From Euphorbia lathyris (Eukaryota > Streptophyta > Magnoliopsida > Malpighiales > Euphorbiaceae), in contig NC_088915.1 of the NCBI RefSeq assembly GCF_963576675.1, positions 39,895,501-39,959,500 of the forward strand: 64,000 nucleotides of DNA, written 5' to 3'. The translations under genes were made by a program, and so were the position numbers. The notes under the pieces are model-generated. The model made no database searches. It was not told the origin of the DNA and saw only the letters and a list, made by a program, of their open reading frames with translations. Each line of letters opens with the position of its first letter. Positions within the stretch are counted from its first letter, which is position 1. This document shows positions 11,706-30,490 of the stretch, one piece after another.

Positions 11706-12778
11706 ATACAAAATTTAATCGACCCGCCTAGTTTCTAAAAAAAATAAAATAACACATACGTTGTCATTAATGTTTTTTTTTTCTTTTTCTGAAAGAGTTG
11801 TTATTATTTTGCAGGTTATAATAAAAACGCTGACTAGCTGACCTGTCAACATCCATCAAAATCTGAAATATAAACAGCCAAAATATTCAACAGGGTGGGT
11901 CCATCATTCATTATCATCTGCTTTCTCTCCTCTCTTCCAAAAATCTGCAATCTCTGGTTACTTCAAAGCACACAAGAGTTTGAGAGAAACCTCAAAAACC
12001 ATACTTTTGTAAATTTTCTTCGTTCTCGCACATTTTTTTTTCCTTACACCAGGTCCCTTTTGCTTTATTTTAATAGAAAAGACTCTGTTGACTATTCCTC
12101 CTCCTCTCCTTTTTTACTTCTATATTATTATTATTATTATTTATTTTTTTTTTTTTTTTTGTGTCTGACTGATCAATCTTTCTAGGGTTTTTATTTTAGA
12201 TTTAAAGCTTTGATTATTTCAACTCTTAGACTAATATATGTAACTCTCTCTATATATATGGCTTCTCATTTATTTGATTACTACTAAAATGTCATGCTGA
12301 CCTCTGTAAGAGTTGAATTTGGTTACATTCAACTTGAACGTTTCTTGTTCGGCTGCTACATGATTCAATCTTAGATGGGTACTGTGCACTTTTTCTTTGC
12401 AAGTTCTGCTTGGAGTACATATGAATTATTGAATTTGTTTTTATCCTTTTTGAATTTGCGTTGAAATCTTGATCTGGTCCGTTATTGTTGTTGTCATTAT
12501 ATTTGTATGTTTTCAAATCTGAAGGCTTTCAAAGAATGATCCTTTCTTATAAGACTATTGATTGCGACTCCTGTTTTTTATTATTCCAGGTTCTGATTGC
12601 CAGTCCAAGTCAAAGGTTGATCCTAGAATTTCCCTCCTTGGCTTGGTTTGGGGTTGAAAGTGATTATATTGTGTGCAGCATGTGATTCTGAGTCATAATT
12701 TATATTATTTGGAACCCAGTTGCTCCTTGAGAAGTTATTAGTTTGATTCTGTATTTGAAGATTGTTGTTCTCAAATAA
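11706..12778 (+). promoter_or_regulatory. XLG upstream region and 5' leader
   Basis: This 1.07-kb stretch separates the LINE tail from the XLG start codon. CT-rich leader-like sequence with TTATTA and poly(T) microsatellite tracts lies at 12090-12165. A splice acceptor-like tract ending TTATTCCAG at 12581-12589 suggests an intron in the 5' UTR, as is common in plant genes. No ORF here is convincing. The transcription start cannot be placed from sequence alone. Confidence 0.45.
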
Positions 12779-18771
<5,993 letters not shown>

Positions 18772-19046
18772 TTTGTTGTATTTGCATTTGGAATAAGTAA
18801 AATTTATGCACTTTCCAATAATTGTTTATCTGTAAAATCATAATTTAATTTATTATTCTGAGTTTTCCATTTTCTTGTTTGCTCAGGCTTAACATGCTTC
18901 TTCGCCAAACATTTTATTCCTATGAGAGAGCAAACCATCTTTTGTTAACCACGTTTTAAATTCCAATATTTTGTAAAAGGCTTGAAATTGAATATTTTCT
19001 CATAATGAAAAAACTCATCTTTTTCTTTTTGTTAGATTTAAAGATA

Positions 19047-19092
<46 letters not shown>
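18772..19092 (+). other. XLG 3' flank and TA microsatellite
   Basis: About 250 bases after the XLG stop contain AATAAG- and AATAAT-like strings that could act as polyadenylation signals. A (TA)n tract follows at about 19050-19092 and marks the left border of the first fold-back element. No gene is seen. Confidence 0.5.
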
Positions 19093-21180
19093 GGAGAGAT
19101 CAGGTGTAACACATTTCTTATGGTGTGACAACCCTTATTGTGTGACAATGACCAATTTTGTAATTATCCAAAGGAATGTGGCAAATTTGTAAATAAAAGG
19201 AAAGAGAAAATTGTTTTATTTCTTTTCTTTAAAATGCATTTTCCCGACTTTCCAACCTCGTTTTTCCAAGAAATTTATACTGTTGGACTCGTCTTAATTA
19301 GACGGTCATTTCAAGATCCCAGAAGCTCGAGTAAAAAAAATTTCCGGTGAACGGAATCCGGCGATCTATTTTTCTGTGAGAAAAAATGTACAGAAAATTC
19401 TCAAAAAAATTCAAAAAATGTAAAACATCATTCTGGGAAACTTTAATTCTTGACTCAAAGTGAGATTTCTTACGGTTTAATCCCAAATCAACGGAATTCG
19501 GCGATTAGATGGGCGTTTTCTGGTGAGAAATCCGAAAGTGCCCAGAAAATACTCAAAGTATTTCAGAAAATGTAAAACATTATTTGGAGAAACTTTAATT
19601 CTTGACTTGAAGTAGGATTTCTTACGGTTTAGTCCCAATAAATTGTTGAAGCATGTAAAATGGATAAAATTAAGGAACAAGTTTTATTGGGACGAAACCG
19701 TAAGAAATCCCATTTCGACCCAAGAATTAAAGTTTCTTAGAATAATGTTCTACATTTTCTAGAATTTTTTGAGAATTTTATGGGAACCTTTTTCCTCGCT
19801 AGAAAACGCCCACCCGGATTCCGTTCACCGGAAATTTTTTTACTTGAGCTTCAGAGATCTTAAAATGACCGTCTAATTTAGATGAGTCTAATAGTATAAA
19901 ATTTTTCGAAAAACGAGGTTTGAAATGTCGGAAAAATGTATTTAAAAAAAAATAAATAAAACAATTTTCTGTTGGAACAATATAAGTATTATGTTGGAAC
20001 AAATAGTACACTGATTTGGAACAAATGGTACACTGATTTGGAACAATTTCGTACACTGCCGGAACAATGTAAGTAGGACAAAAAACGTGCCCAGAAAATT
20101 ATCAAAAAATTCCAAAACATGTAAAACATCATTTTAAGAAACTTTAATTCTTGGCTCAAAGTGAGATTCCTTACATTTTTGACCCAGCAAATTGTTGAAG
20201 CATGTAATAGATAAAATTAAGGAACAAGTTTTATTGGGACTAAACCGTAAGAAATCCCGCTTTGACCCAATAATTAAAGTTTTTTAGAATAATGTTTTAC
20301 ATTTTCTGAAATTTTTTAAGAATTTTCTGGGCAATTTTTTCTCGCCAGAAAACGTCCACCCGGATTCCGTTCACCGGAAATTTTTTTACTTGAGTTTCAG
20401 GGATCTTAAAATGATCGTCTAATTTATACTAATAGTATAAAAATTTTCGAAAAATGAGGCTAGAAATGTCGGGAAAATGTATTTTAAAGAAAAGAAATAA
20501 AACAATTTTCTGTTGGAACAATATAAGTATTATGTTGGAACAAATTGTACACTGATTTGGAACAAATGGTAAACTGATTTGGAACAATTTCGTACACTGT
20601 CGGAACAATGTAAGTAGGACAAAAAATGTGCCCAGAAAATTATCAAAAAATTTCAAAACATGTAAAACATCATTTTAAGAAACTTTAATTCTTGGCTCAA
20701 AGAGAAATTCTTTACAGTTTTGACCCAACAAATTGTTGAAGCATGTAAAGTTGATAAAATTAAGGAACAAGTTTTATTGGGACTAAACTGTAAGAAATCT
20801 CGCTTCGATCCAAGAATTAAAGTTTATCATAATAATGTTTTACATTTTCTGAAATTTTTTAAGAATTATCTGGGCATTTTTTTTTCTCGTCAGAAAACGC
20901 CCACCCGGATTCCGTTCACCGTAATTTTTTTTACTTGAGCTTCATGGATCTTAAAATGACCGTCTAATTTAGACGAGTCTAATAGTATAAAAATTTTCAA
21001 AAAACAAGGTTAGAAATGTCGGAAAAATGTATTTTAAAGAAAAGAAATAAAACAACTTTTCTATTTTCTCTTTCCTTTTATTTACAAATTTGCCACCTTA
21101 CCCTTTTTAATTATAATCAAAACTACGTAGTTTTGTTATATCACACAATAAGCTCATTGCAACACCCTAACCCCTTGTCA
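19093..21180. repeat. Fold-back (long inverted repeat) element, copy A
   Basis: The left end reads GGAGAGATCAGGTGTAACAC and the inner part runs through GTGTGACAATGACCAATTTT. The right end carries the related inverted end with TCACACAATAAGCTCATT. Inside, modules occur in both orientations: a block with TCCGGTGAACGGAATCCGG and GACTCGTCTTAATTAGACGG appears inverted at about 19170-19360, then forward at 19800-19960, 20340-20500 and 20880-21040. Between them lie blocks of TTGGAACAA repeats and AATTAAAGTTTCTTA. Long fold-back structures could form. No coding capacity is visible. The flanks are TA-rich. Confidence 0.7.
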
Positions 21181-21188
21181 TATATATA

Positions 21189-23046
21189 GGAGAGATCAGG
21201 TGTGACACATCTCTTATGATGTGACAAACTTTATTGTGTGACAAAGACCAATTTTGTAATTAACCAAAAGGAGGTGGCAAATTTGTAAATAAAAGGAAAG
21301 AGAAAATTGTTTTATTTTTTTTCTTTAAAATGCATTTTTCCAACTTTTCCAACCTCGTTTTTCAAAAAAATTTTATACCGTTGGACTCGTCTTAATTAAA
21401 CGGTCATTTTAAGATCCATGAAGGTCAAGTAAAAAAAATTCCGGTGAACGGAATCCGGGTGGACGTTTTCCGGCGAGAATAAAAGTGTCCAGAAAATTCT
21501 CAAAAAACTCCACAAAATGTAAAATATTCTTCTAAAAACTTTAATTCTTGGGTCGAAGCGAGATTTCTTACGATTTAGTCCCAATAAAACTTTTTTCTTA
21601 ATTTTATCCATTTTACACGCTTCAACAATTTGTTGGGTAAAAAATGTAAGGAATCTCGCTTTAAGCCAAGAATTAAAGTTTCTTAAAATAATGTTTTACA
21701 TATTTTGGAATTTTTTTGATAATTTTCTGAACACGTTTTTTGTCCTACCTACGTTGTTCCAAATCAGTGTACCATTTGTTCCAACATAATAGTTATATTG
21801 TTCCAACAAAAAATTGTTTTATTTCTTTTCTTTAAAATACATTTTTCTGACATTTCTAATATCGTTTTTTGAAATTTTTTATACTATTAGATTCATCTAA
21901 ATTAGACAGTCATTTTAAGATTCTTGAAGTTCAAGTAAAAAAAATTCCGGTGAACGGAATCCGGGTGGGCGTTTTCTGGCGAGAAACAAAGTGCCCAGAA
22001 AATTCTTAAAAAATTCCAAAAAATGTAAAACATTATTCTAAGAAACTTTAATTCTTGGGTCGAAGCGGGATATCTTACGGTTTAGTCCCAATAAAACTTC
22101 TTTCTTAATTTTATCCATTTTACATGCTTCAACAATTTATTGGCTCAAAACTGTAAGGAATTTCGCTTTGAGCCAATAATTAAAGTTTCTTAAAATGATG
22201 TTTTACATGTTTTTGAATTTTTTGATAATTTTCTGGATACGTTTTTTGTCCTACTTACATTGTTCCAGATCAGTGTACCATTTGTTCCAAATCAGTGTAC
22301 AATTTGTTCCAATATAATACTTGTATTGTTCCAATAGAAAAATGTTTTATTTCTTTTCTTAAAAATACATTTTCTCGACATTTCTAACCTTGGTTTTCAA
22401 AATTTTTTATACTATTAGACTCGTCTAAATTAGACGGTCATTTTAAGATCCCTGAAGGTCGAGTAAAAAAAATTCGGGTGAACGGAATCCGGGTGGGCGT
22501 TTTCTGGTGAGAAACAAAATGCCCAGAAAATTCTCAAAAAATTCCAGAAAATATAAAACATTATTATAAGAAACTTTAATTCTTGGGTCGAAGCGGGATT
22601 TCTTACGGCATAGTCCCAACAAATTGTTGAAACATGTAAAATGGATAAAATTAAGGAAAAAGTTTTATTGGGACTAAACCATAAGAAATCCTGTTTCGAT
22701 CCAAGAATTAAAGTTTCTTAGAATAATGTTTTACATTTTCTGAATTTTTTTGAGAATTTCTGGGTACTTTTTTTCTCGCAAGAAAACGCCCACCTGGATT
22801 CCTTTCACCGGAAATTTTTTTACTTGAGCTTCATGGATCTTAAAATGACCGTTTAATTAAGACGAGTCCAACGGTATAAAATTTTTTGAAAAACGAGATT
22901 GGAAAAGTTGGGAAAATGCATTTTAAAGAAAAAAATAAAACAATTTCCCCCCTCTTTCATTTTATTTACCAATTTGCCACCTTGCCCTTTTTAATTATCA
23001 TCAAAACTACGTAGTTTTATTATGTCACACAATAAGCTCCTTGTCG
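21189..23046. repeat. Fold-back (long inverted repeat) element, copy B
   Basis: This second copy starts GGAGAGATCAGGTGTGACAC, only eight TA bases after copy A. It contains the same modules, mostly inverted in the left half and forward in the right half. Near the right end is the perfect palindrome AAAACTACGTAGTTTT (about 23010-23025). The right end stops at TAAGCTCCTTGTCGG, directly beside the left end of the FAR1-type MULE, and the outer part expected from copy A's left end is missing. Confidence 0.7.
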
Positions 23047-23096
23047 GAAAAAAATCTTCTGTCCCTGAAATGCTATCCCCTTTCCTGTCCCCCATT

Positions 23097-23233
23097 TAAT
23101 TAATTACATGTGTCCAATTTTATCCTAATCAGCATTTAGATTAATTAATCTCTTAACTAGAGTTAAACTCTTATTCTAACAGATTTTAAAGACCCACGTA
23201 TCTCTCTTTATCAGTTCAGTTCGACTTTCTCTC
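23097..23233 (+). repeat. Left inverted terminal repeat of the FAR1-type MULE
   Basis: The sequence from TAATTAATTACATGTGTCC to about CAGTTCGACTTTCTCTC is the reverse complement of 30258-30379 with few differences. It lies about 1.2 kb upstream of the FAR1-like start codon and could contain its promoter. Confidence 0.85.
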
Positions 23234-24465
23234 ACTTAGATTGCTCTGTGATCGAAAAATCTTCCGTGATTGAAACCAATTTGTTTTGAATTCTGAAAAC
23301 GTGATACAATAATAATCGAGTTTGCTTTGAGTTTAAAATCTGTTGTTTGAATTCTGCAGAAGTAATTTTTGCTTTGATGGAAAACAGAGAGCCACATACT
23401 ATTTAGCTGTGATTGAAACCAATTTTCGTTGGTTGGGTTTAGGAAACAGAGGAGCATACAATAGCAAGTGAAGAAATTCCACTGATTGAATTCTGCAAAG
23501 ACCATTGAAACCCGAGGTAGGTATTGCTGTAAATTCTATGTTGTTCATCATTTTAGGAAACAGAGGCACCTGCAACATCAAACAAATCTATTTACTGCAA
23601 GGTTGAGATACATAATCTAGTTAGTTTTTGATAAAATATATATGAGGAATTAATATATATTAAAAGTAGTAATTAATTACTCTAAGTGTTGTAGAAGAAA
23701 TCCATTATCAATGCCATGAATTTAAATTGATATGTAAAGAATCTTCCATAATTTTCTTAGTTCATGTCCTGAATAAAATTAAATAACTGCACAAGAACTT
23801 GAATGACCAAATTGTAGATATATTAAAATTTGCTTGTGTGAATATAATTAGCTTTAAGTTGATCTTGTGTCTCATAATTTGATCTTGTGGGCCTTGAAGG
23901 TTGTAAAGTTTCTTTTATTTTATTTTTCATTTGAATTTTGTTTATTGCATTCCATGACCAACTATTATTTGTTGTAATTAGTGTTCTCGAATACATTTCA
24001 AATTCTTTTTATTATCTTCTATAGACTTAGGATAGATTGTTGCAGTCTTTATAATAAAAATATAGATTATTGCAGACTTATCATGGTTCTTGGTTTCATG
24101 AATTTCTTGGATAGGTTTTAATGATTGAATCATTAGGTATGAAAAGGTTTTTTTACTAGAAATATTCACCATTTACAGGAATAATACTGCAATTCTTAGT
24201 ATGGTTCTACATTTGCTTAAAAATATTACAAAGTGTTATAGTATTCATCATTCACATGAATAATACTGCACTTGTTAATGTGGTTCTACATGTTTCATTT
24301 TAATATTATGAATATTACAAAACCTTCTTAAATTTGAAGGTTTTTCTGTCTTTATATTTGTCCAAGTTAACATGATTTGGAGGCTTCAAAATTTTACTAA
24401 TCATTTTATTGTTTCTTTTATTTATCTAGTATTTTGTGAAAGAGTTTTGATTGTTGAACTCGCCC
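23234..24465 (+). other. Leader region of the FAR1-like gene
   Basis: No coding sequence was recognised. Short imperfect repeats with GATTGAAACCAATTT and TTTAGGAAACAGAGG occur at 23265-23580. The stretch probably holds the promoter, 5' UTR and perhaps a leader intron of the FAR1-like gene. Confidence 0.4.
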
Positions 24466-27400
24466 ATGAGTATCAATAGCCAACATCGCAGCGAGACAGT
24501 ATCAACAGAGGTAGTTATAGTTCCTCTTTTATTTATGTATTGTTGTTTTGGTATGAAAAAAAAATTGTGAACAATTTTGAGTGTCTCACACATTGATCAT
24601 ATATTTCTTGAAGGAGGTTGAAGCAGAATATACTAATAACGATGGAATATCTAGCAAACTAAATTATAAATACAGTGAAGAAGAATCACATGAAGGCGGC
24701 AAGCCTTGTGAGACCGACTCTATTCATTCAAGAATGCTTCAAGACTTGATTCATGTAGTTGGTATGGAGTTTGAAACAGAAAAGAATGCACATGACTTTT
24801 ATAATCGATATGCATATAAATTTGGTTTCGGCACCAGGTTAAGTAAAGCGCATACATCATCTAGTGGCTTTTTGAAAGATAGAACATTTGTTTGCTCAGC
24901 TGAAGGTAAACGTCAAAAAGACAGGAGAAATATGTATGTTAGAGTTCATCGTGCAGAGATAAGATTTGGTTGTGGAGCAAGAATGAAGATTAAGTATGAT
25001 TCATCGTCTGAAAAGTATGTTGTTTCAGAATTTATTGCTAATCATACTCATTTGACTTCAACTCCTAGTAAAACACATCGATTTCGGTCACATAGAAGCA
25101 TATCTCTGTCACATAATGTTATGGCTGATGATTCAGGATTAGATCCAAAAGAAACTCTTGAGTTATTGAGTAGACAAGCTGGTGGACGTGAGCATCTTGG
25201 ATTTATTGTAGAAGATTATAGGAACTATTTACGTTCAAAGAGAACAAGGGAGATGAAGTCGGGGATACAGGTGGTGTATTAGAATATCTGCAAAAAATGC
25301 AATCAAATGATCCTAGTTTTACCTATGCTATACAAGTTGACGTAGATGATTTGATAACCAATATTTTCTGGGCTGATGCAAAGATGAAGGTAGACTATGA
25401 TTACTTTGGTGATGTTGTATGTTTTGACACCACTTATCGAAAAAACAAAGAAGGAAGACCATTTGCAATGTTTGTTGGTGTTAATAATCACAAGCAAACA
25501 CTTATTTTTGGAGCTGCATTGTTATATGATGAGACTGCAGAAACTTTTATGTGGTTGTTTGAGACTTTTGTAAATACAATGTTAGGAAAGAAACCAAAAA
25601 GCATATTGACCGACCAAGATCCTGCAATGGCTAAAGCTTTAGCCACTCAATGGCCAGAATCACATCATCGGCTTTGGCACATATATCAGAATGCTGCTAA
25701 GCATCTTAAATGTGTCTTTGAGAATTTTAAGGATTTTGCTAAAGACTTCAGTAGTCTAATATATGATTATGAAGATGTGGAAGACTTTCTAATAGCTTGG
25801 CAGAATATGCTTGAAAAGTACAAACTCCAAGCTAACTCATGGTTGAGCCGGTTATTTTCTATGAAGGAGAAATGGGCTTTAGTCTACGGGCGTGAAACAT
25901 TCAGTGCAGATATAACTACTACCCAACGCAGTGAAAGCATGAATAATTCTATCAAAAGGTATGTGAGCTACAAGTATGATTTGCTGCGATTTTTTCGTCA
26001 TTTTCGACGATTAGTTGATGATCGTCGTTACAAAGAGCTAATAGCTGATTTTAAAGCAAGTCATACTACCCCTGCATTATCATTTCCTGTGAAGATATTA
26101 AAGGATGCATCAAAGGTATACACGCCAGCAGTCTTTAAATGGTTCCAAGTTGAGTTATGTAAAGCTCATGATTGCACCTCTAAGTTATTCAGCGACATTG
26201 GATCTATGCGGGTATATGAAGTGAATGCTCATGGAAAGAATTTCCATCATACTGTGAAATTTAATTCACTTGATAGTACTATCACATGTAGTTGCAAGAA
26301 ATTTGAATTTGCTGGAATTTTGTGTTCACATGCTTTAAAAGTTCTTTCAACTAATGATGTGAAGACCATTCCTAGGCAATACATTTTAAAGAGATGGAGA
26401 AAGGATATTAGAGATCAAATACCAAAGGTGTCTTGTCCAAATTCAAATGATGATGATGATCTAAAGGGAAAAATAGCAAGGCGTTATAGAGACTTGGCTC
26501 GGTTACATATTGAATTAGCAACAATTGCTGCCGAATCTGATGAGGCTTATGAAATTGCTTTAAATTCTGTTCAGAAAACATTAGTTGATGTAAAAACATC
26601 TTTAAGGATCCGTCAAAAACCTCCTGAAGACCTCTCAGTGATCAACAATAATACACATGAGGTTGTTATTGATGAGTTTGGTGAGCATATAGTGAAAGGA
26701 ATCAAGACCAAAGAAAAAATTGTTCGTAAGGAGGATTCTATAAGACCAAAGAATGCATTGGAGAAACTTGTCGGGAAAAAGAGATCTAAGAAAGATGTAG
26801 ATATTTCGCCAAGACACCAAAGAGAACCACAAATAGATCAACTTAATGTGACCCCTCAATGTGTTGATTCCATAAGAATTCCTGCTTCACAAAATCAAAT
26901 GAATGAACATGTACCACATTTTTCGACTATTGCTACTGTTTGGAAATAGGTCTGAAGCCTTTTTTATTTATGTTTTGATAATTTGATTAATTAACTTGTT
27001 TAAACTTCTATCTTCTTTTTTCAATATGTAACAGATACCTCAATATGCATTGTTGAATGGAGTTCAAATTCCACATGATTTACCTTTTCACCCACAATTC
27101 AATTCTGTTGCGTTTCCTCCACGGATGCAATTTACATCGCCTATTTTGTGTCCAACCATGCAGTTCACGCCACCCTATCAATATCAACAGGTTCTTTCAA
27201 GTGTTTGTTATTTAATTAGTTTAAGGCCTGCTTGATTAATTCTTATTACTTATTTTGCTATATGTTTTTTCTTGTGCCATGTTGTATAGATTTTAGGAGG
27301 CTCGAATGTTGGTGCATTTTATCATCAAGGCTCTATGATGACTTATCAACCACCTCTTACATCAGATTTGAATAGAGTTCCATCTGCAAGTATGTATTGT

Positions 27401-27541
27401 CCATGTATTTATGAGTTAGAAATATCTAGCATGTTAAAAATATTGATTTCATAAAATTTTGTGAAATATAATTTTGTGATTGCAGGCACAACTTCTACTG
27501 AAGAACATAACTTGCTGAACATAAACCAAGATGGATCATGA
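24466..27541 (+). CDS. FAR1/FHY3-family MULE transposase-like protein, one frameshift
   Basis: My exon model is 24466-24510, 24617-26937, 27035-27190, 27290-27389 and 27486-27541, about 890 residues, the usual size for FAR1-related proteins. Domains in order: FAR1 DNA-binding zinc-finger region (about 24764-25070; FETEKNAHDFYNRYA, FVCSAEGKRQ, CGARMKIKY, NHTH), MULE transposase domain (about 25380-25720; CFDTTYRKNKEGRPFAMFVG, TDQDPAMAKA) and SWIM zinc finger (about 26280-26345; CSCKKFEFAGILCSHALKVL). One base appears to be missing in a G run at about 25262, shifting the frame between the first two domains. The long exon also meets a stop at 26947-26949 unless the GT at 26938 is used as donor. 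FAR1-family proteins act as nuclear transcription factors in light signalling or as transposases; the surrounding inverted repeats favour a transposase origin. Confidence 0.78.
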
Positions 27542-29963
27542 GTAAAGAAGGAATGATATTTATTGTGTTTGGAAGGAGAGGAATTTTTGTTTTTTTAACA
27601 ATAAGAGTTTGTTATGGTCTGATTTATCAACAGTAACTGCACTTTTTGTTCCAATTTTTTTAATTGAAGTGAAATTTCTATGGCTTGATTTATCAAGAGT
27701 GATGGTGTTTAGATTGTTAGTTTGACAAGCAATAGATTTTTCTAATGCTATTTCCTCATACGAACAATTTAGTTAATGTCACAGATAAGTATACAGTTCA
27801 GATGTATTTATCAATTTTTGTTATTATCAGTGTTTCTTTCTCTATAAAATATCCAATTTTGATAAAATGTGCATTAGTTGTGTTATTATTTTTGCTTTAC
27901 TGTGAATGAGTAGCAGATTCTGGCCATTCAAAATGCTGCTTTTTTAGAATGAGCATTAGTTTCAGGAAGAGGAAGCTATGCACCATTCATTTTGTGGATG
28001 GAAGACATGTTTTTCAATGTTCAGCGTCTGCCTTATTTATAATTGCTGTTATCAGGCAAATTTGAATCTGATTGACAGTATCTGAAGCATTGGATTAAAC
28101 AGGTCAATATTAGGAAAAAATATGGAGTAAAACTTAGTAATTGTAATTTATGCGCTGGTCTGGGTTTCTTGTGCATCAATACTGATTTGCTTGTAATTTT
28201 AGAATGATTGGTCTATATGTATACCAATCATCTAGGAAAATATATTACCTTTTGATTTCGTATCTAGATTATTACAGATCTAACTTAATATTGAGCCTTA
28301 ACTTGCTTAAATATGCAGCTTGACATCTAAACCAGATTCAAACTGCAGAAGAGTTTTTAGTTTATTTGGTGAAGTAACATGATAACAAGTATAAGTTTTG
28401 TTTAAAGGTAGGTCTCTATAGCTCCCAATCATCAACAACACCACTGTGGTAGGAAATATACAAGACCAAGTAAACATTTTCAGATTTTATACCACCACGT
28501 CTAATGATTATGCCATATAACTTCACTCAACTCACTTGTTGAAGCAGACCAAAGGGTAACATTTAATATCAAAAACAATTTTTTTTTTTTGCATATCATC
28601 CTTATAATAATCGACATGTGCTTGATATCTCTTCAGGCAGGTTGAAATGAGTAATTGCATAATCCTTTCGAAAAAGAAGCATAAATCATGTTATAATATG
28701 CAGATTAATATGTCACTGAAACCATATTATTCAATTTCGAATCTTGTTTCAGAATAAAAGATCAATAGATTAATATATGTTTTACAGCCAAAATTAGAAT
28801 ATAAGTTTAAAATGCAGGTGGGTCTCCTTTTTGATGTTTGAAGTCCTGAATGCCTTGCTGTTGTTGTTGCCTTCCTGTTTGTTGATGGTGCTAACCAAAC
28901 TGTTGCAATTAGAGAATCTTCTGAATAAGTGACAGCATGTTGCTCTTCATATTTTGACACAACACTTTAAGTATTTGGATATATAGCTTCTTCAATGGAA
29001 GGTTCAAATACAAATCCCCTGCCGTATTATATTCCTGATTTTCCTTCATTTGTCTTCTTGTAATACTTGTTCAAATTTTTCAAGCTTTTCCCTGGATTTT
29101 TTCCCACTCCTTTAATTAAAAAAAATAAATAAATTATAATTAGAACAATCATACAAGCAACACATAAATTACAAGTAACTATGGAGTGAGTTCATCATGC
29201 AACAATGGCCTACAAATTTGTATTTAACTCAATTTAGCATACCACTTACAAACTTTTGCTAAACAAAGATAAAAGTTATTATGGGTATTTGCTAATAGAG
29301 GTTTAAATGCTACTTAATTACTTAATTAAACATGTATAAGGTCAATCATTCACATTTTCAATTGGGGAAAAAATAGTAGAAATGGAGGTGTACAGGAGCC
29401 TATGCATACTTATTTTTATTCCTAAGGCAAGAAACTGCTACTGGTATGGATGTTTTTGTTTATATGAGGTTGGTAAGGTGGAATCTCCGCTCGGCGAAAA
29501 AGAGTTTCCAAGAATGGTAGTTTTTCAAATTTTCAGTTGCAAATGAAGAACACCAAAGAGAAGGAGGATTTACCAAGATACTAATCCAAATTTATTAATT
29601 TTGCACATCACCATTCTTCACTGAAATATTTTCACTGTTTCTAATACAACACACATATATTTATATTTATGTATACAAGCAGTTAAAAAAAAACAGGCAG
29701 AAAAAATCAATAATTTTATGCAATGAACAAATAAGAAAATAAAATAGCACCATCAGTCTGTAACTGAGCAGTCATTTTCTTAGTCTGTAACTTTTTTCCT
29801 TGAAGTTCAGGGGGAACAACAAAATTAACAATCTGCAAAGCCAGCCCTCAGCTACTACAATGGTTTTAACAATTTCAAATAGAAATCGTTCTAATTAATT
29901 ATAATTCTAGCCCAAACCAAAATCGTTTTAATAATTCCAATCACTCTAAATTTTGAAACAATA
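27542..29963. other. 3' part of the MULE, no gene recognised
   Basis: About 2.4 kb without a supported gene. A 78-codon minus-strand frame near 28727-28960 sits in a stretch of about 400 bases that reads partly open on the minus strand (contains SKYEEQHAVTYSEDSLIATV). This may be a decayed coding fragment, but I cannot name it. The remainder is AT-rich. Confidence 0.45.
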
Positions 29964-30280
29964 AAAATTGTTTCTGCTCCCAAAATTTGCAATCGGAAGA
30001 GGAAGAGAAAGAAATTGGAAGAGAAAAGACCTGAATTCTAATTCTGCTCAAAAGTCTTGGCTCTTTACGGAAGAAGAAGTCGAACTGTAAAAAAAAGGAG
30101 AGAAAGTCGAACTTTGATCCAGGTAAAAATTGTTTCTGCTCCCAAAATTTGTAATCGGAAGAGGAAGAGAAAGAAATTGAAAGAGAAAAGACATGAATTC
30201 CAATTCTGCTTAAAAGTCTTGGCTGTTTACGGAGAAGTCGAACTGTCAAAAAAAAGGAGAGAGAGTCGAACTGATTACCT
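29964..30280 (+). repeat. 162-bp tandem duplication inside the right MULE end
   Basis: Two copies begin with AAAATTGTTTCTGCTCCC at 29964 and 30126. They share GGAAGAGGAAGAGAAAGAAA and the GTCGAACT-type ends. A few substitutions and a short indel separate them. The second copy merges into the right inverted terminal repeat. Confidence 0.85.
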
Positions 30281-30379
30281 GGATCTTTAAAATCTGTTAG
30301 AATAAGAGTTTAACTCTAGTTAAGAGATTAATTAATCTAAATGCTGATTAGGATAAAATTGGACACATGTAATTAATTA
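30258..30379 (-). repeat. Right inverted terminal repeat of the FAR1-type MULE
   Basis: This is the reverse complement of 23097-23233. It ends outward at CATGTAATTAATTA and passes directly into fold-back sequence starting TCATCAAAACTACG; the outer 50 bases seen on the left are absent. Confidence 0.85.
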
Positions 30380-30490
30380 TCATCAAAACTACGTAGTTTT
30401 GTTATGTCACACAATAAGCTCATTGTCATGCTTATGTGGCAATGAGCTTATTCTGTGATATAACAAAACTACGTAGTTTTGATAATAATT
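30375..30490. repeat. Long imperfect palindrome
   Basis: Arms at 30375-30425 and 30439-30490 are inverted copies of each other around a spacer of about 13 bases. Each arm contains the perfect 16-bp palindrome AAAACTACGTAGTTTT. The arms correspond to the outer end of the fold-back family, placed end to end. Confidence 0.85.

Larger units (their letters stand above)
23048..30380 (+). mobile_element. Mutator-like element with FAR1-type transposase gene
   Basis: Inverted repeats at 23097-23233 and 30258-30379 bracket a FAR1/MuDR-type gene. The inner 100 bases of the two arms are almost identical. The left arm continues outward for about 50 bases (GAAAAAAATCTTCTGTCCCT and on), but the right arm stops at AATTAATTA and is replaced by fold-back element sequence. 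So the right terminus is lost and the element is probably immobile. The left flank is the truncated end of fold-back copy B. Between gene and right arm lie about 2.4 kb of non-coding DNA and a 162-bp tandem duplication. Confidence 0.7.
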
